64,000 nt of DNA, from contig JAOSJL010000001.1 in assembly GCA_027494115.1 (NCBI GenBank), positions 248,001-312,000 on the forward strand. The letters run 5' to 3'. Source of the stretch: Acidimicrobiia bacterium. Lineage in GTDB: Bacteria; Actinomycetota; Acidimicrobiia; IMCC26256; JAOSJL01. The position numbers and the translations under genes are program-made. The notes below the pieces were generated by a model. That model ran no database searches and was not told where the DNA came from. It saw only the letters and a list, made by a program, of their open reading frames with translations. Positions 1 to 9,733 of this stretch are shown here, in pieces (position 1 is the stretch's first letter; every line of letters begins with the position of its first letter).

Positions 1-1
1 A

Positions 2-94
2 GTTCTGATCCTGGTCACCGGCGCGGCTCTCCTTCCGGCGTTCCGTCGCTTCTCGGGCCGCCTCGAACCCGTCGTGATCCTCGAGCCTGCCTGA
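2..94 (+). CDS. C-terminal end of an unidentified protein (partial)
   Basis: An open frame enters from the left edge and ends at a TGA two bases before the stop codon of the convergent sensor kinase. About 30 residues are visible: a hydrophobic stretch (VLILVTGAALLPAF) followed by a short basic and then acidic tail. That shape resembles the last membrane helix and cytoplasmic tail of a transporter, but too little is present to name a family. It may also be a chance open frame. Confidence 0.35.
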   Translation, partial: VLILVTGAALLPAFRRFSGRLEPVVILEPA

Positions 95-96
95 GG

Positions 97-2077
97 TCAG
101 GTTCGAGCGGGCGCGTCCTGATGCCCTGGCACACCTGTGGGTTCGGACGACCCGGCGGCGGGGAGAGTGAACGTGAACGTCGAACCCTCGCCGACGGTGC
201 TCTCCACACGGATCTCTCCACCCTGGGCTTCGACGTAGCGACGCGCGATCGCGAGCCCGACGCCCATTCCCCGGCGCGACGACCGCCTGCCCTCGGCGGA
301 CTGGAAGAAGCGTTCGAAGACTCTGTCGAGGTCGGCGGGTGGGATCCCCGACCCCTTGTCGGACACCGCGATCTCCACCATGTCACCGCGCACGGTGCCA
401 CTCGAACGCCGCGCTGACACGCGGATCGTCGTTCCGGCATCGGAGTACTTGGTGGCGTTCGTCAGCAGGTTGGACAACACGTGGGGAGAAGGCCTCGGGT
501 GCCGCGCGCACCTGCAGGGACGGGTCCACGTCGACGACGAGTTCGTGATCAGCCAGGAGTGGGGCGATCGGCCCGGTCACGTCGTCGATCAAAGACGACA
601 GGTTGCACGTCTCGGGCTCGACGTCCATCGCATCGTCCTCCAGCCGCACCGATGCCAGCAGTTGGTCGATGAGGCGGGTGAGTTCCTTGGCGTTGCCCGA
701 CGCGCGCCCGAGAAGCTCCTTGCGCTTCTCCTCGTCGAGCCGGTCCCATTGGAGGATCACCGTGTCCACGAATGCCGCGGCTGCAGTCAGCGGCGTTCGC
801 AGTTCGTGTGAGGCCATCGACATGAACTCGGCCTTCAACTCGTCGGCTTCCCGTAGACGCTGTGCGAGACGCTTCTCGTCCTCGAAGGCGCGGCGGAAGC
901 GCTCCTCTGATTCCCGCAGCTCGTCGGCGGTGGCGCGGATCTCGACGGTGGCCTCGTCCACCATGTCGAGAGCACGGTCACGGGCGCGCAACTGCGAGTA
1001 CACGAGCCCGAAGAGCAGGAAGCTCACGAGCAGGCCGGCGCCCAGCCAGAGCCACTGCTCACCCGTCTGGTCGTTCGTGAATCCGTCGAGCTCGCGGAAC
1101 GTGAAGGTCCACGGGGTTCCCAGCACGTCCACCGTCTCGACGCTCGAGAACCCCGATTTCACGATCTCGCTCGCGGGCACGTCCGGCTCCGTGACCAACA
1201 CCGTGTCTTCTGCCTCGACGAAATCGAGGATGGGGATCGTCTCCCCCACGATCTCGGAGGCCGACCCCGGATGTGCATCGACGATGGGGCTGACCAACGA
1301 GTCGAGATACACGACGACGGCGGCGACACCTCCGAGCGTGCCGTCGGGGTTGTTGATCGTGGTTCCGACGATGCCCAGCCACTGCTTCGTGTCGGTCGAG
1401 TCGGGAAGCTCTCCGTCCCCGAACGCTTCGATCAGCGCGTACTCGACGGCGCCGAACATCGTGGCGTCCGTACCCACATCGACCAGCGCGTCGTCGGCGA
1501 GAAGGATGCCGATGTCGAGTCCGACCGCATTTCCACGAGCTCCCTCCGGCGCTGAGTACAAGATCAGGTCGTGCTGCTCAGCATTGGGATCCAAGACCTC
1601 GGGTTGCCGAATTCCCCAGCTCTCTATCGGGCCGAAAGAACGAAGGCGCGCGGCGAAGTCGTCGAGATCCTCGTGGGGAACACGTTCGGTCACGACCGCC
1701 ACGTACGTGGCAGGCAGACGGGTGGCCACGAGCTCACCGTCGATGAACTTCACGAATTCCTCATGCGTGAAGCCACCCGCCTCCGTTCGCCGGGCCATTT
1801 CCTCGACGAACTCCGCGTACGGGGCAAGGCTCTTTTCGAACTCCGGGCCACTGACCTCGGCCACCGCATCGTCGAATCGCTTCTCGGGCGCACCTTCGAG
1901 GTTCGTGCGCCGTACGAAGAAGACCGCGAACGTGGCGGCCAGAAACACTGCGAGGAGGAGCCAGGCCCAGACGGTGGAGACCCGTCGTGGCCGCGACGAG
2001 GCCGACCCGTCGTGTCGGGTCACGTCGGGTGCGTTGCCCTCGGAGGTTTCGTCAGCCTCGATGCCCCGTCCTGTCAC
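97..2077 (-). CDS. CHASE-domain membrane sensor histidine kinase (one frame break)
   Basis: About 659 residues once a frame break near base 485 is repaired by removing one C from a CCCC run. Order: a membrane helix near residues 34-53, an extracytoplasmic CHASE-like sensor domain with LYSAPEGARG and GLDIG, a second helix (WLWLGAGLLVSFLLFGLVY), a coiled linker, a HisKA box SHELRTPLT with the phospho-acceptor His, then an ATPase domain with N box NLLTNATKYS, DKGSGIPP and GMGVGLAI. These mark an active kinase that senses an external ligand. No response regulator lies beside it. GTG is chosen as start because the longer frame runs into the divergent transporter; an ATG at base 2155 is the alternative. 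Confidence 0.85.
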
Positions 2078-2130
2078 GCCACCATTCCCATCGACCGATC
2101 TCCGGTGTCGATGAGAACAACAAGGGCTCA

Positions 2131-2136
2131 ATCGTA
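2131..2136 (-). promoter_or_regulatory. -10 element for the sensor kinase
   Basis: TACGAT on the minus strand, about 50 bases before the chosen GTG start. It matches the TAnnnT type found before many genes here. It implies a short untranslated leader rather than a leaderless message. Confidence 0.4.
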
Positions 2137-2175
2137 GGCTCGACAGAGGGGACATCCGAGCGCAGGCAACACCGG

Positions 2176-2181
2176 TAGCGT
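2176..2181 (+). promoter_or_regulatory. -10 element for the MFS gene
   Basis: TAGCGT lies exactly 7 bases before a GTG at 2189. It overlaps the upstream GTG at 2180, so it argues for the later start and a leaderless transcript. Confidence 0.5.
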
Positions 2182-2188
2182 GCCCGGA

Positions 2189-3476
2189 GTGCCTCTGCCC
2201 CGATCCCTCGGCGCCTTCCGACACCGGCCTTTCGCCCTGTTGTGGTCGGGTGCCTTCGTGTCCAACATCGGCCGATGGATGGAGGCCGTCGCCGTCGGCG
2301 TTCTCGTCACCGAAACCACGAACCAGGCAGGATGGACAGGTCTGGTGGCCGTGGCGGCATTCGCCCCCAATGCCTTCCTGAGCCCACTGGGGGGTGCCCT
2401 CGCCGACCGCTACCACCGTCGGGCACTCCTGCTCGTGACGATGAGCGTGCAGTGCGTCTTGGCGGTGCTTCTCACGCTGTTGGCGATCGGCGGCACGCCG
2501 TCACCGGGTGCCGTGACGCTGATCGTGTTCGCCGCAGGTTGCGTCAGCGCGTTGGGTTTCCCCGCCTACCAGGCGATCCTCCCCGAACTGGTTCCCCGCG
2601 ACGACCTCCCCGGCGCCGTGGCACTCTCGTCGGCCCAGTGGAATCTCGGTCGCGTCATCGGGCCGGCGCTGGCCGGTGTGGCGATCAAGCTCGGCGGTTT
2701 CGGCTGGGCCTTCGGAATCAACGCCGCCAGCTACGCCGCTGTCATCACGGTCCTGGCGATCCTACCGTTGGCCCGACAGAAGCGGGTGCTCACGAACATC
2801 AGGAACTCGATCGTCGCGGGCTTTCGTTTCGTGAGGGATGAACCGGGAATCCGGGGTGTGGTCGTCTACATGTGCGCCACCATGTTCCTGGCAGCCCCGT
2901 TCATCGGGTTGATCCCCGCGATGGCGATCAAGGTCTTCGACTCGGGTGCCGGTGGCACCGCGGCCCTGGTCACCGCGCAGGGGGTCGGTGCCGTGCTCAC
3001 CGGCGTGATGTTCGGATCGATACAGGCTCGGCTCGGTTCTCGACGGACACTCGTGTACGCGGTGTGGCTCCTTTCGCCCGCACTGATCGCGTACGCGCTC
3101 GCGCCGACACTCGCGATGGCCGCGGTCGCCATCTTCGTGGTCGGAGCCGTGTATCTGGGGGCCCTTTCGAGTTTCACGACCATCGGTCAGCTGCGCGCCC
3201 GACGAGATGCGCGGGCGCGTGATGAGCGTACTGATGATGATTCTCGGCGGGCTGTTCCCCCTTGGTTCGCTCCTCCAGGGAGCCATCGGTGATCGGATCG
3301 GCCTCCGGTCCACCGTGGCGGGTGCCGCAGTGATCTATCTCGGCTTTCTCGTCATCGTCAGTCGCCGCCGGGCCCTGCTCGACGCTCTCGACCGACCGTC
3401 GGGCTACGAGACCTCGGACGCCGGACCGGCAGATGCGGACCCGGGGCCCACCGCGGCGTCGGACGACCTCCGGTAG
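2189..3476 (+). CDS. MFS transporter, Enterobactin-exporter (EntS)-like (one frame break)
   Basis: About 428 residues after repairing a frame break near base 3200, where removing one C from CCC joins QLRA to DEMRGRVMS. The pattern FRHRPFALLWSGAFVSNIGRW at the N terminus, a loop between helices 2 and 3 with GALADRYHRR, and the MRGRVMS motif between domains are typical of the EntS-like MFS group of drug or siderophore exporters. Roughly 11-12 helices are visible. It sits divergently from the sensor kinase and directly before the hydratase gene, whose -10 hexamer includes this gene's stop codon. The substrate cannot be read from the sequence. Confidence 0.8.
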
Positions 3477-3479
3477 CGT
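3474..3479 (+). promoter_or_regulatory. -10 element for the enoyl-CoA hydratase
   Basis: TAGCGT, identical to the hexamer before the MFS gene. Its TAG is the MFS stop codon, and 7 bases separate it from the ATG at 3487. Confidence 0.5.
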
Positions 3480-3486
3480 CGGTGGG

Positions 3487-4270
3487 ATGGACGACACGCA
3501 ACCATCCGTGGTGCTCGAGGAACGCAGGGGATCGACGGCTCTCGTCACGCTGAACCGGCCCGGAAGCGCGCAACGCGGTGAACCCGGCCATCACCGATGC
3601 CATGACGACGGTCCTCGACTCGCTGGCGGCCGACGGCGACGTTCGAGCGGTGGTTCTCACGGGTGCCGGTGAGGTGTTCTGTGCCGGCATGGACCTCAAG
3701 GCGGCCGCGGCCGGCAAGGCCCACGGCTCCAGTCACCCCGAGCACGGGTTCGGCAGCCTCACCACCCGCGACTTCCGGAAACCGATGGTCGCCGCCGTGA
3801 ACGGGGCTGCGCTGGCCGGCGGATTCGAGCTGGTGCTCGCGTGCGACCTCTGCGTGGCGTCGAGCGCGGCCCGTTTCGGGATCCCCGAGGTCCGCCGCGG
3901 GCTCATGGCCGTGGCCGGCGGGCTGATCCGCCTCCCCCGCCGGATACCCCGTGCCGTCGCGCTGGAGCTCGCCATGACGGGCGACGCCATCGACGCAGAG
4001 CGGGCCCGGGAACTCGGGCTCGTCAACCGGGTCGTCGACGCGGGATCGGTCGTGGACGAGGCGCTCCGTCTGGCCGAGCGGATCGCCGAGAACGCCCCCT
4101 TGGCGGTCCGCACCTCGCGCCGCATCATCCGCGAGTCCGCCGATCTCGACGAGTCCGCGGCGTGGGACCTCCAGGCCGAGCTCGCACGCGAGGTCTTCAC
4201 GCACGATGACGCTCGGGAGGGACCTCGTGCGTTCGCCGAGAAGCGCCCACCCCGTTGGACCAGTAGCTGA
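3487..4270 (+). CDS. Enoyl-CoA hydratase/isomerase (crotonase) family protein (one frame break)
   Basis: About 260 residues, the usual crotonase length. Removing one C near base 3566 joins VTLNRP to EARNAVNPAITDAM, the conserved N-terminal strand and helix. The oxyanion-hole regions AGEVFCAGMDLKA and NGAALAGGFELVLACD are intact, so it should act on an acyl-CoA. The catalytic acid region reads PEVRRGLMAVAGGLIRL, common in hydratases acting on short acyl chains. No beta-oxidation partner is adjacent, so the pathway is open. The start is fixed by the leaderless -10 element. Confidence 0.85.
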
Positions 4271-4332
4271 GAATGTTCCCTTTTCCTCGGCTCGGGCTGA
4301 CACCCGGAGCGAACATCGGGAGTAACTGCTCC

Positions 4333-4338
4333 TAGAAT
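4333..4338 (+). promoter_or_regulatory. -10 element for the MerR-type regulator
   Basis: TAGAAT, near the sigma-70 consensus, 8 bases before the ATG at 4347. No Shine-Dalgarno sequence lies between. Confidence 0.5.
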
Positions 4339-4346
4339 CGTTGCTC

Positions 4347-5125
4347 ATGACGTCGGGAGAGACCGGAGGTTGGAGGGTCGAGGAGCTCGCCCGCCGCGGC
4401 GACGTCTCGGTCGACACCGTCCGCTTCTACCAGAAGCGCCGCCTCCTTCCTCCGCCACGCCGGGAAGGACGCATCGCCTGGTACGGCCCCAGCCACCTCA
4501 CGCGACTCGGGCGCATCCGCGAACTCCAGGGTGAGGGTTTCCCACTCGCGGTCATCGGCCGCATCCTCGACGGAGAGATCGACGCCGCCGACGTCCCCCT
4601 CGCCGCCGCCGTCGCCCAGGCCGAGGACACCGCATCGGGAGACGAACCCCTCAGTGCCGCCGCTCTCTCGGAACGCGGGGCGTACCGCCTGCCATCGTGG
4701 AGGCGGTCGTGCGCGAGGGCCTCCTGGTCCCCCGACTGTCGGAGGGACAGCCGACCTTCACCGCCGCCGACGTGGACATCGTGCGCGCAGGGCTACGCCT
4801 TCTGGAGACGGGTCTTCCGCTACCGGAGCTCCTCTCGCTGGCTCGCCGCTACCACGAGTCGGTGCACGGTGTCGCCGAGGAAGCGGTAGCGCTCTTCGAC
4901 GAGCACGTGCGGGAACCACTGCGCGATGCAGGTCTGAGCGACGACGAGCGGGCCGAACGTCTGGTGGACGCTTTCCGAGTCCTGCTTCCCTCGGTGACGG
5001 CGCTCGTGGAACACCACTTCCGGCGAGTGCTCCTCCAGGTGGCACAGGAGCACCTCGCAGCCGTCGGAGAACCGGCCGAACTCGCTGCGGCCGACGCCGA
5101 GGCCGTGCGACTCGACATCTCGTGA
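4347..5125 (+). CDS. MerR-family transcriptional regulator (one frame break)
   Basis: About 259 residues. Adding one base near 4675 restores SERAGVPPAIVEAVVREGLL. The first 70 residues are a winged helix-turn-helix of the MerR type (WRVEELARRGDVSVDTVRFYQKRRLL, then the wing and RLGRIRELQGEGFPLAVIGRIL). The second half repeats a MerR-like pattern (EAVVREGLLVPR, then TFTAADVDIVRAGLRLLETG) followed by a helical domain with no recognisable metal-binding cysteines. Its stop overlaps the menG start as GTGA, so the regulator and menG are translated from one message. The ligand is unknown. Confidence 0.8.
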
Positions 5126-5825
5126 CGCCTTCTGCTTCCCGGGACGCTGCGCTCCCGACAACCGACGAGAAGGCCGCCGTCGTCGAGGAGATGTTCGACC
5201 GGATCGCCCCGCGTTACGACCTGGTCAACAGGGTCATGACCGGTGGTCAGGACGAACACTGGCGGCGCTCCACGGTGGCGGCACTGGATCTCCCTGCGGG
5301 GTCGCTCGTGCTCGACATCGCCTGCGGGACGGGAGACCTCTGTCGCGCACTCGACAACCACCACCACCGTCCCGTCGGGATCGACTTCTCGACCGGAATG
5401 CTGAACGTTGCCCGGACGAGCGCACCGCTCGTCCGGGCAGACGCTCTCGCACTCCCTGTATCGACGGGCGCGGTCGACGGTGTCGTCTGTGGCTTCGGAC
5501 TGCGGAACTTTGCCGATGTCCGGACGTTCTTCGACGAAGCCCACCGCGCCCTCCGTGTGGGGGGCCGCGCCTGGTCCTGGAGACAGCCGTGCCGACGAAT
5601 GCCGCGCTGCGCGCCGGCCACGCCTTCTACTTCGGCCGCGTCGTGCCGCTGATCGGCGGATGGCTGTCCGATCCGACGGCCTACCACTACCTCCCCGCGT
5701 CGACCGACGCGCTCCCCGGCGGCGAGGTTCTCATGTCGCGCTTCGAGGCGGCGGGCTTCGAACAGGTGCGACGCCACAGCATGGGTCTCGGAGCTGTCCA
5801 GCTTCTCGTCGGAACCCGATCGTGA
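5122..5825 (+). CDS. menG: Demethylmenaquinone methyltransferase (one frame break)
   Basis: About 234 residues. This enzyme methylates demethylmenaquinone with S-adenosylmethionine in the last step of menaquinone synthesis. Family marks are FDRIAPRYDLVNRVMT at the N terminus, the SAM-binding strand LVLDIACGTGDL, the acidic residue in PVGIDFSTGML, and VCGFGLRNFAD. One C is missing near 5570; restoring it gives GGRALVLETAVP. The GTG start overlaps the stop of the MerR gene, and the stop overlaps the GTG of menF, so the three form one coupled unit. Confidence 0.92.
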
Positions 5826-7105
5826 GCCGGGCATCCCCGACCGCTGCACCCGGCCAACCCGGAGATGCGCCGCGTAGGCGCCTGTCGGCCGTCACCCGCC
5901 CGATCGACGACCCGCCGATTCTCGGCGAACTGCTGCCCGGCCTCTCCGGCGACGACTTCGCGTGGCTCACGACGCGCGGAGGTTTCGTGGCACAGGGCGT
6001 GGCCACCGAAATCCCGGTGGGCGGTGCCGATGGGTTCCTGAACACCGTCGAGGTCGACGATCCCCTCGGAATGTGGGCGACGGGGGTGATCGCCTGTGGC
6101 GCCCTCCCGTTCGCGGGCGGTGACGACGCTGTCCTGCGGGTGCCGGCGTCCGTCATCGGGCACACCGAGGGAACCTGGTGGCACACGACGATCGGGGCGT
6201 CCGGCCGGCACCACACTCCGGATCCCCGTGTCACGTCGCCGTACATCGATACCGCGCAGCGTCGACCGGAGGTTCGAGGGATCTCGTCGTCGCCGGACCG
6301 GGATGGCTGGCGTGGCATGGTTCATGCCGCGCTCACGCAGATCCGACGCGGCGAGCTCGCCAAGGTCGTGCTGGCGCGCGAAGTGGCCGTCACGCTGGTG
6401 GACGCCCCACTGCCGGGCGACATCCTCCGACAACTGGTGGACGATGCCGCGGGCGCGTTCGTATTCGCCGCGCAGGGTTTCGTGGGCGCCTCTCCGGAGC
6501 TCCTCGTGCGCCGCGAGGGCGGGAACGTGTCCTCCCAGCCGATGGCGGGTTCTGTCGCGGTCTCGACCGATGACGCCACGACATCTGAGCGTCTCGACAC
6601 GCTCACGCGCTCAGGAAAGGACCGTGACGAACACCGCGTCGTCGTGGAAGCGGTGGCCGACGCGTTGGAGGCCTACACGACCGAACTCGACGTCCCGACG
6701 TCCCCCGATCTGGTACGGCTTCCGTCGGTGGCGCACCTGGCGACCCGCGTGACAGGTGTCCTCGACGATGACGCTCCCTCCGCACTCGGGCTGGCGCGTG
6801 CTCTACATCCGACGCCCGCGGTGGGAGGGACACCGCGTGACCGTGCCGTGGCGTTGATCGACGTCCTCGAGCCTTTCGACCGAGGACCCTACGCCGGTCC
6901 GGTGGGATGGGTGAACGCACGTGGGGACGGCGAGTGGGCGGTGGCGCTGCGTTGCGGCAGCGTCGAGGGACGGACGGTGCGGCTGTATGCGGGTGCCGGG
7001 ATCGTCAGCGGATCGGATCCCGACCGTGAATGGGACGAAACCGAGGCGAAGCTCCGGCCGATGCTCACCGCTCTCGGAATACAGCCTCGAGAACCACGTC
7101 CCTGA
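5822..7105 (+). CDS. menF: Isochorismate synthase
   Basis: 427 residues from a GTG coupled to the menG stop. It converts chorismate to isochorismate at the entry to menaquinone synthesis. Chorismate-binding motifs are all present: KVVLAREVAVTL, ASPELLVRREG, a Met-Ala-Gly loop (QPMAGSV), SGKDRDEHRVVVEAV, LHPTPAVGGTPRD and GPYAGPVGWVN, then YAGAGIVSGSDPDREWDETE with the Mg-binding acids. A salicylate or enterobactin-type role is possible for this family, but the menD, menH, menA and menB neighbours make menaquinone the likely pathway. The last 41 bases overlap the 3' end of menD on the other strand. Confidence 0.92.
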   Translation: MSRASPTAAPGQPGDAPRRRLSAVTRPIDDPPILGELLPGLSGDDFAWLTTRGGFVAQGVATEIPVGGADGFLNTVEVDDPLGMWATGVIACGALPFAGGDDAVLRVPASVIGHTEGTWWHTTIGASGRHHTPDPRVTSPYIDTAQRRPEVRGISSSPDRDGWRGMVHAALTQIRRGELAKVVLAREVAVTLVDAPLPGDILRQLVDDAAGAFVFAAQGFVGASPELLVRREGGNVSSQPMAGSVAVSTDDATTSERLDTLTRSGKDRDEHRVVVEAVADALEAYTTELDVPTSPDLVRLPSVAHLATRVTGVLDDDAPSALGLARALHPTPAVGGTPRDRAVALIDVLEPFDRGPYAGPVGWVNARGDGEWAVALRCGSVEGRTVRLYAGAGIVSGSDPDREWDETEAKLRPMLTALGIQPREPRP

Positions 7106-8900
7106 CGTACTCGTGCATCGCGACGTTCGTGGACCGGTCGCTCGGAACGATGATCATGCGCACCCCACCGGATTCGATGGCCTCGATCAGGGCCGGAGCC
7201 AACGCGTCAGCCGACTGCACCCGCTCGGCCGGAATGCCGTGGAGCTCCGCCAGGCCGGCCAGGTCGATTCCGTGTGGCGTACCGAACAGGTTCTCGAAGT
7301 GCCGCGCCTCGACCGCCTGAGGAAGATCGGCCTGGGGAAGGAACGAGAAGATCCCGCCACCGTCGTTGTCGACGACGACGAGCGCGAGGTCGACATCGCG
7401 CGTTGCTGCGCGAAGAAGACCATTGGAGTCGTGCAGGAGGCACAGGTCACCGAGCAACGCCACGGTCGGAGCCTCGGTGGCTGCCGCCACGCCGAGAGCT
7501 GTCGACACGAACCCGTCGATGCCGTTCGCTCCGCGGTTCGCGATCACCCGCAGGCCATGGCGGGGCACCGCGAACGCCTCGACGTCGCGCACGGGCATGC
7601 TCGATGCCACGACCAGTGTCGACCTGTCGGGTGGCGCGGCGACGACGTCACGGGCGATTCGACCCTCGAAGATGGCGCCGTCGAGGAGACCGTCTGCGCC
7701 GGCGGGCTGTCCGTCGAGAGCGGCGTCGAGTGCCTCCCGGGCGTCGCGTTCGACATCCAACCACTGGCCGAGCCAGCGGGGGTCGGGGGCCACCGCTCCC
7801 GCGAGTGACGTCGTCAGACGGGCGAGCAACCCGTCGGCGTCCCCGAGATGGGCGGCGTGTGCGGCGTGCCCGGGATCGGGCCAACTCCCGGCCGCGCCGA
7901 GAAGCACACGCATCGGCGCACGGTCCATCCACGGCCCCACGACCTTGGACGTGGGAACCGACCCGAGTTGGAGGACGACGTCGGGGGCGAGTGTCGTGGC
8001 GAGCACGTCGCTGCGCAGAAGTGTGTCGTAGGTGCTGACCGCATGAGGGCCGCTGCGCAGACCAGAGATCGGATCGGCGAGTACGGGCCAGCCGACGACG
8101 CCCGCGAACGCTTCCAGGGTGGCCGGATCGACGCCGGATCCCCACCCCGCCACGACCACGCCGCGCGTGGTGGCGCCGAGCGTGTCCCGTAACGCATCGA
8201 CCGCCGCCGCCCCGTGGCCGATCCCCGTGTCTGCTGTCGTCCACGGCCGACCGTCGGGACGGCCGGGCGCACCGATCAACGGAGCACCTGTGGGTACCAG
8301 AGGTTCGCGCAGCGGGAGGTTGAGATGCACCGGACCCGGCACGACGCCCGTCGCCTCGACGAACGCCCGCGCCGCGAACGACCGCCACTGTTCTCCCGCT
8401 CCCTGCGTGTCTGCAGGTGGGCCGGGGTCGGAGAACCACCGGACCGAGCGACCGTAGAGGTGGATCTGATCGATCGTCTGACCGGCGCCGACGTCGCGCA
8501 GCTCGGGTGGTCGATCCGCCGTGCAGACGATCATCGGCACGCGGCTGTGATGCGCCTCGACAACAGCGGGATGGAAGTTCACGGCGGCGGTGCCGGAGGT
8601 CGACAGGACAACCGCCGGCGCGTCCCCGCCTCGTGAACAACCGAGGGCGAAGAACGCCGCGGAGCGCTCGTCGAGGAACACGGCGAGTTCGACGCGGTCG
8701 TCGGCGGCGAGCGCCAGGGCGAGCGGCGTGGAGCGCGAGCCGGGGGCGAGCGCGGCGTGGCGTACTCCCGCCCGGACCCACTCGTCGACGAGCGTCCGCG
8801 CGAACGACGTCGTGACATCGCGGGTCATCCCATCACTCGTGTCACTGCTCACATCACTGCTCACATCACTGCTCACATCGCCGCTTCGATCCTCGGTCAT
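7065..8900 (-). CDS. menD: 2-succinyl-5-enolpyruvyl-6-hydroxy-3-cyclohexene-1-carboxylate synthase
   Basis: 611 residues, a thiamin-diphosphate enzyme joining isochorismate and 2-oxoglutarate. N-terminal PYR domain: HAALAPGSRSTPLALAL and LDERSAAFFALG with the activating Glu. Central region: GPVHLNLPLREPL. C-terminal thiamin domain: ANRGANGIDGFVSTALG and GDLCLLHDSNGLL, followed by VVVDNDGGGIFSFLP. The ATG is chosen because GGGAG lies just upstream. The first 23 residues are Ser/Asp-rich and encoded by a 12-base tandem repeat, an odd extension before the conserved part; the Met at residue 25 is an alternative start. It is divergent from menH by 56 bases. Confidence 0.93.
   Translation of the reverse strand: MTEDRSGDVSSDVSSDVSSDTSDGMTRDVTTSFARTLVDEWVRAGVRHAALAPGSRSTPLALALAADDRVELAVFLDERSAAFFALGCSRGGDAPAVVLSTSGTAAVNFHPAVVEAHHSRVPMIVCTADRPPELRDVGAGQTIDQIHLYGRSVRWFSDPGPPADTQGAGEQWRSFAARAFVEATGVVPGPVHLNLPLREPLVPTGAPLIGAPGRPDGRPWTTADTGIGHGAAAVDALRDTLGATTRGVVVAGWGSGVDPATLEAFAGVVGWPVLADPISGLRSGPHAVSTYDTLLRSDVLATTLAPDVVLQLGSVPTSKVVGPWMDRAPMRVLLGAAGSWPDPGHAAHAAHLGDADGLLARLTTSLAGAVAPDPRWLGQWLDVERDAREALDAALDGQPAGADGLLDGAIFEGRIARDVVAAPPDRSTLVVASSMPVRDVEAFAVPRHGLRVIANRGANGIDGFVSTALGVAAATEAPTVALLGDLCLLHDSNGLLRAATRDVDLALVVVDNDGGGIFSFLPQADLPQAVEARHFENLFGTPHGIDLAGLAELHGIPAERVQSADALAPALIEAIESGGVRMIIVPSDRSTNVAMHEYVRDVVLEAVFRER
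8842..8877. repeat. Three tandem copies of a 12-bp unit inside menD
   Basis: The unit TCACTGCTCACA occurs three times without interruption, and a degenerate fourth copy precedes it. On the coding strand it encodes a repeated Ser-Ser-Asp-Val in the extreme N terminus of MenD. Repeat units of 12 bases keep frame when gained or lost. Confidence 0.9.
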
Positions 8901-8944
8901 GTGGGAGCTCCCCGGGAGTTCGACCGGCGGGCGCCGCGACACTG

Positions 8945-8950
8945 CACAAT
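8945..8950 (+). promoter_or_regulatory. -10-like element for menH
   Basis: CACAAT, with A at position 2 and T at position 6, 6 bases before the GTG at 8957. Weaker match than most such elements in this window. Confidence 0.35.
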
Positions 8951-8956
8951 GGGACC

Positions 8957-9733
8957 GTGCGAGTCGCACTGGTCCACGGGTTCACGCAGACGGCGGCATC
9001 GTGGCGTCCCGTGGCCGATGTACTGAGCGATTCCTTCGAGGTGCGAACCGTCGAATTGCCCGGCCACGGCGAACGTGCCGCAGAGTCGGCAACCTCGTTC
9101 GAAGCAGCAGCGACCGAGCTCGGCGATCTGGGGGGCGAGGCGGCCTACGTCGGCTACTCGATGGGCGGGCGTCTCGTTCTGCGACTGGCGCTCGACCGGC
9201 CCGATCTCGTGCGTGCCGCGGTTCTGATCGGGGCGTCGCCGGGTATCGACGATCCCACCGAGCGTTCCCGACGCCGAGACGCCGACGCCGAACTCGCCGA
9301 CACTCTCGAACGGATCGGCACCGAGGCCTTCCTCGAGGCGTGGCTCGCCCTGCCGCTCTTCGACACGCTGCCTTCGGACGCCGCGGGTCTGGCCGAACGC
9401 GCCGACAACGACGCCGAGGCGCTCGCGCGGACCTTGCGCGTTCTCGGCACCGGCTCCCAGGAACCCGTGTGGAAGCGTTTGGCGGATCTGGCACCACCGA
9501 CGCTGTTGATCGCAGGAGCACGCGACCAGAAGTTCGCGGTACTCGCCGGCCTCATGTCCGACGCGACCGGCGCTCACGTGATTCCCGCGCTGGTGGACGA
9601 TGCGGGCCACGCCGTTCACCTGGAGCGCCCGGACCTGGCCGCGGGCCTCATCGCCGATTTCCTCACAGCTGTCGACACGGGTCACGACCCGACCACCAAT
9701 CCCGCGGCGACGAGTACGGACCACAGAATCTGA
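8957..9733 (+). CDS. menH: SHCHC synthase-like alpha/beta hydrolase
   Basis: 258 residues. The family eliminates pyruvate from SEPHCHC to give SHCHC, the step after MenD. Visible are LVHGFTQTAASWRP (oxyanion region), ELPGHGER, the nucleophile elbow GYSMGGR with the catalytic Ser, LLIAGARDQKF with the Asp region and DDAGHAVHLERP with the catalytic His. The position head-to-head with menD and tail-to-tail with menA, whose last 52 bases it overlaps, supports menH over a general esterase. The GTG start follows a leaderless-type -10. Confidence 0.82.
   Translation: MRVALVHGFTQTAASWRPVADVLSDSFEVRTVELPGHGERAAESATSFEAAATELGDLGGEAAYVGYSMGGRLVLRLALDRPDLVRAAVLIGASPGIDDPTERSRRRDADAELADTLERIGTEAFLEAWLALPLFDTLPSDAAGLAERADNDAEALARTLRVLGTGSQEPVWKRLADLAPPTLLIAGARDQKFAVLAGLMSDATGAHVIPALVDDAGHAVHLERPDLAAGLIADFLTAVDTGHDPTTNPAATSTDHRI

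Noticed and set aside
603-2114. 503-residue plus-strand ORF opposite the sensor kinase
   Set aside because: Ser/Arg/Thr-rich shadow of the kinase frame; the minus strand shows CHASE, HisKA and ATPase motifs.
8842-8877. Short tandem repeats as a CRISPR array
   Set aside because: Units are adjacent with no spacers and lie inside menD.
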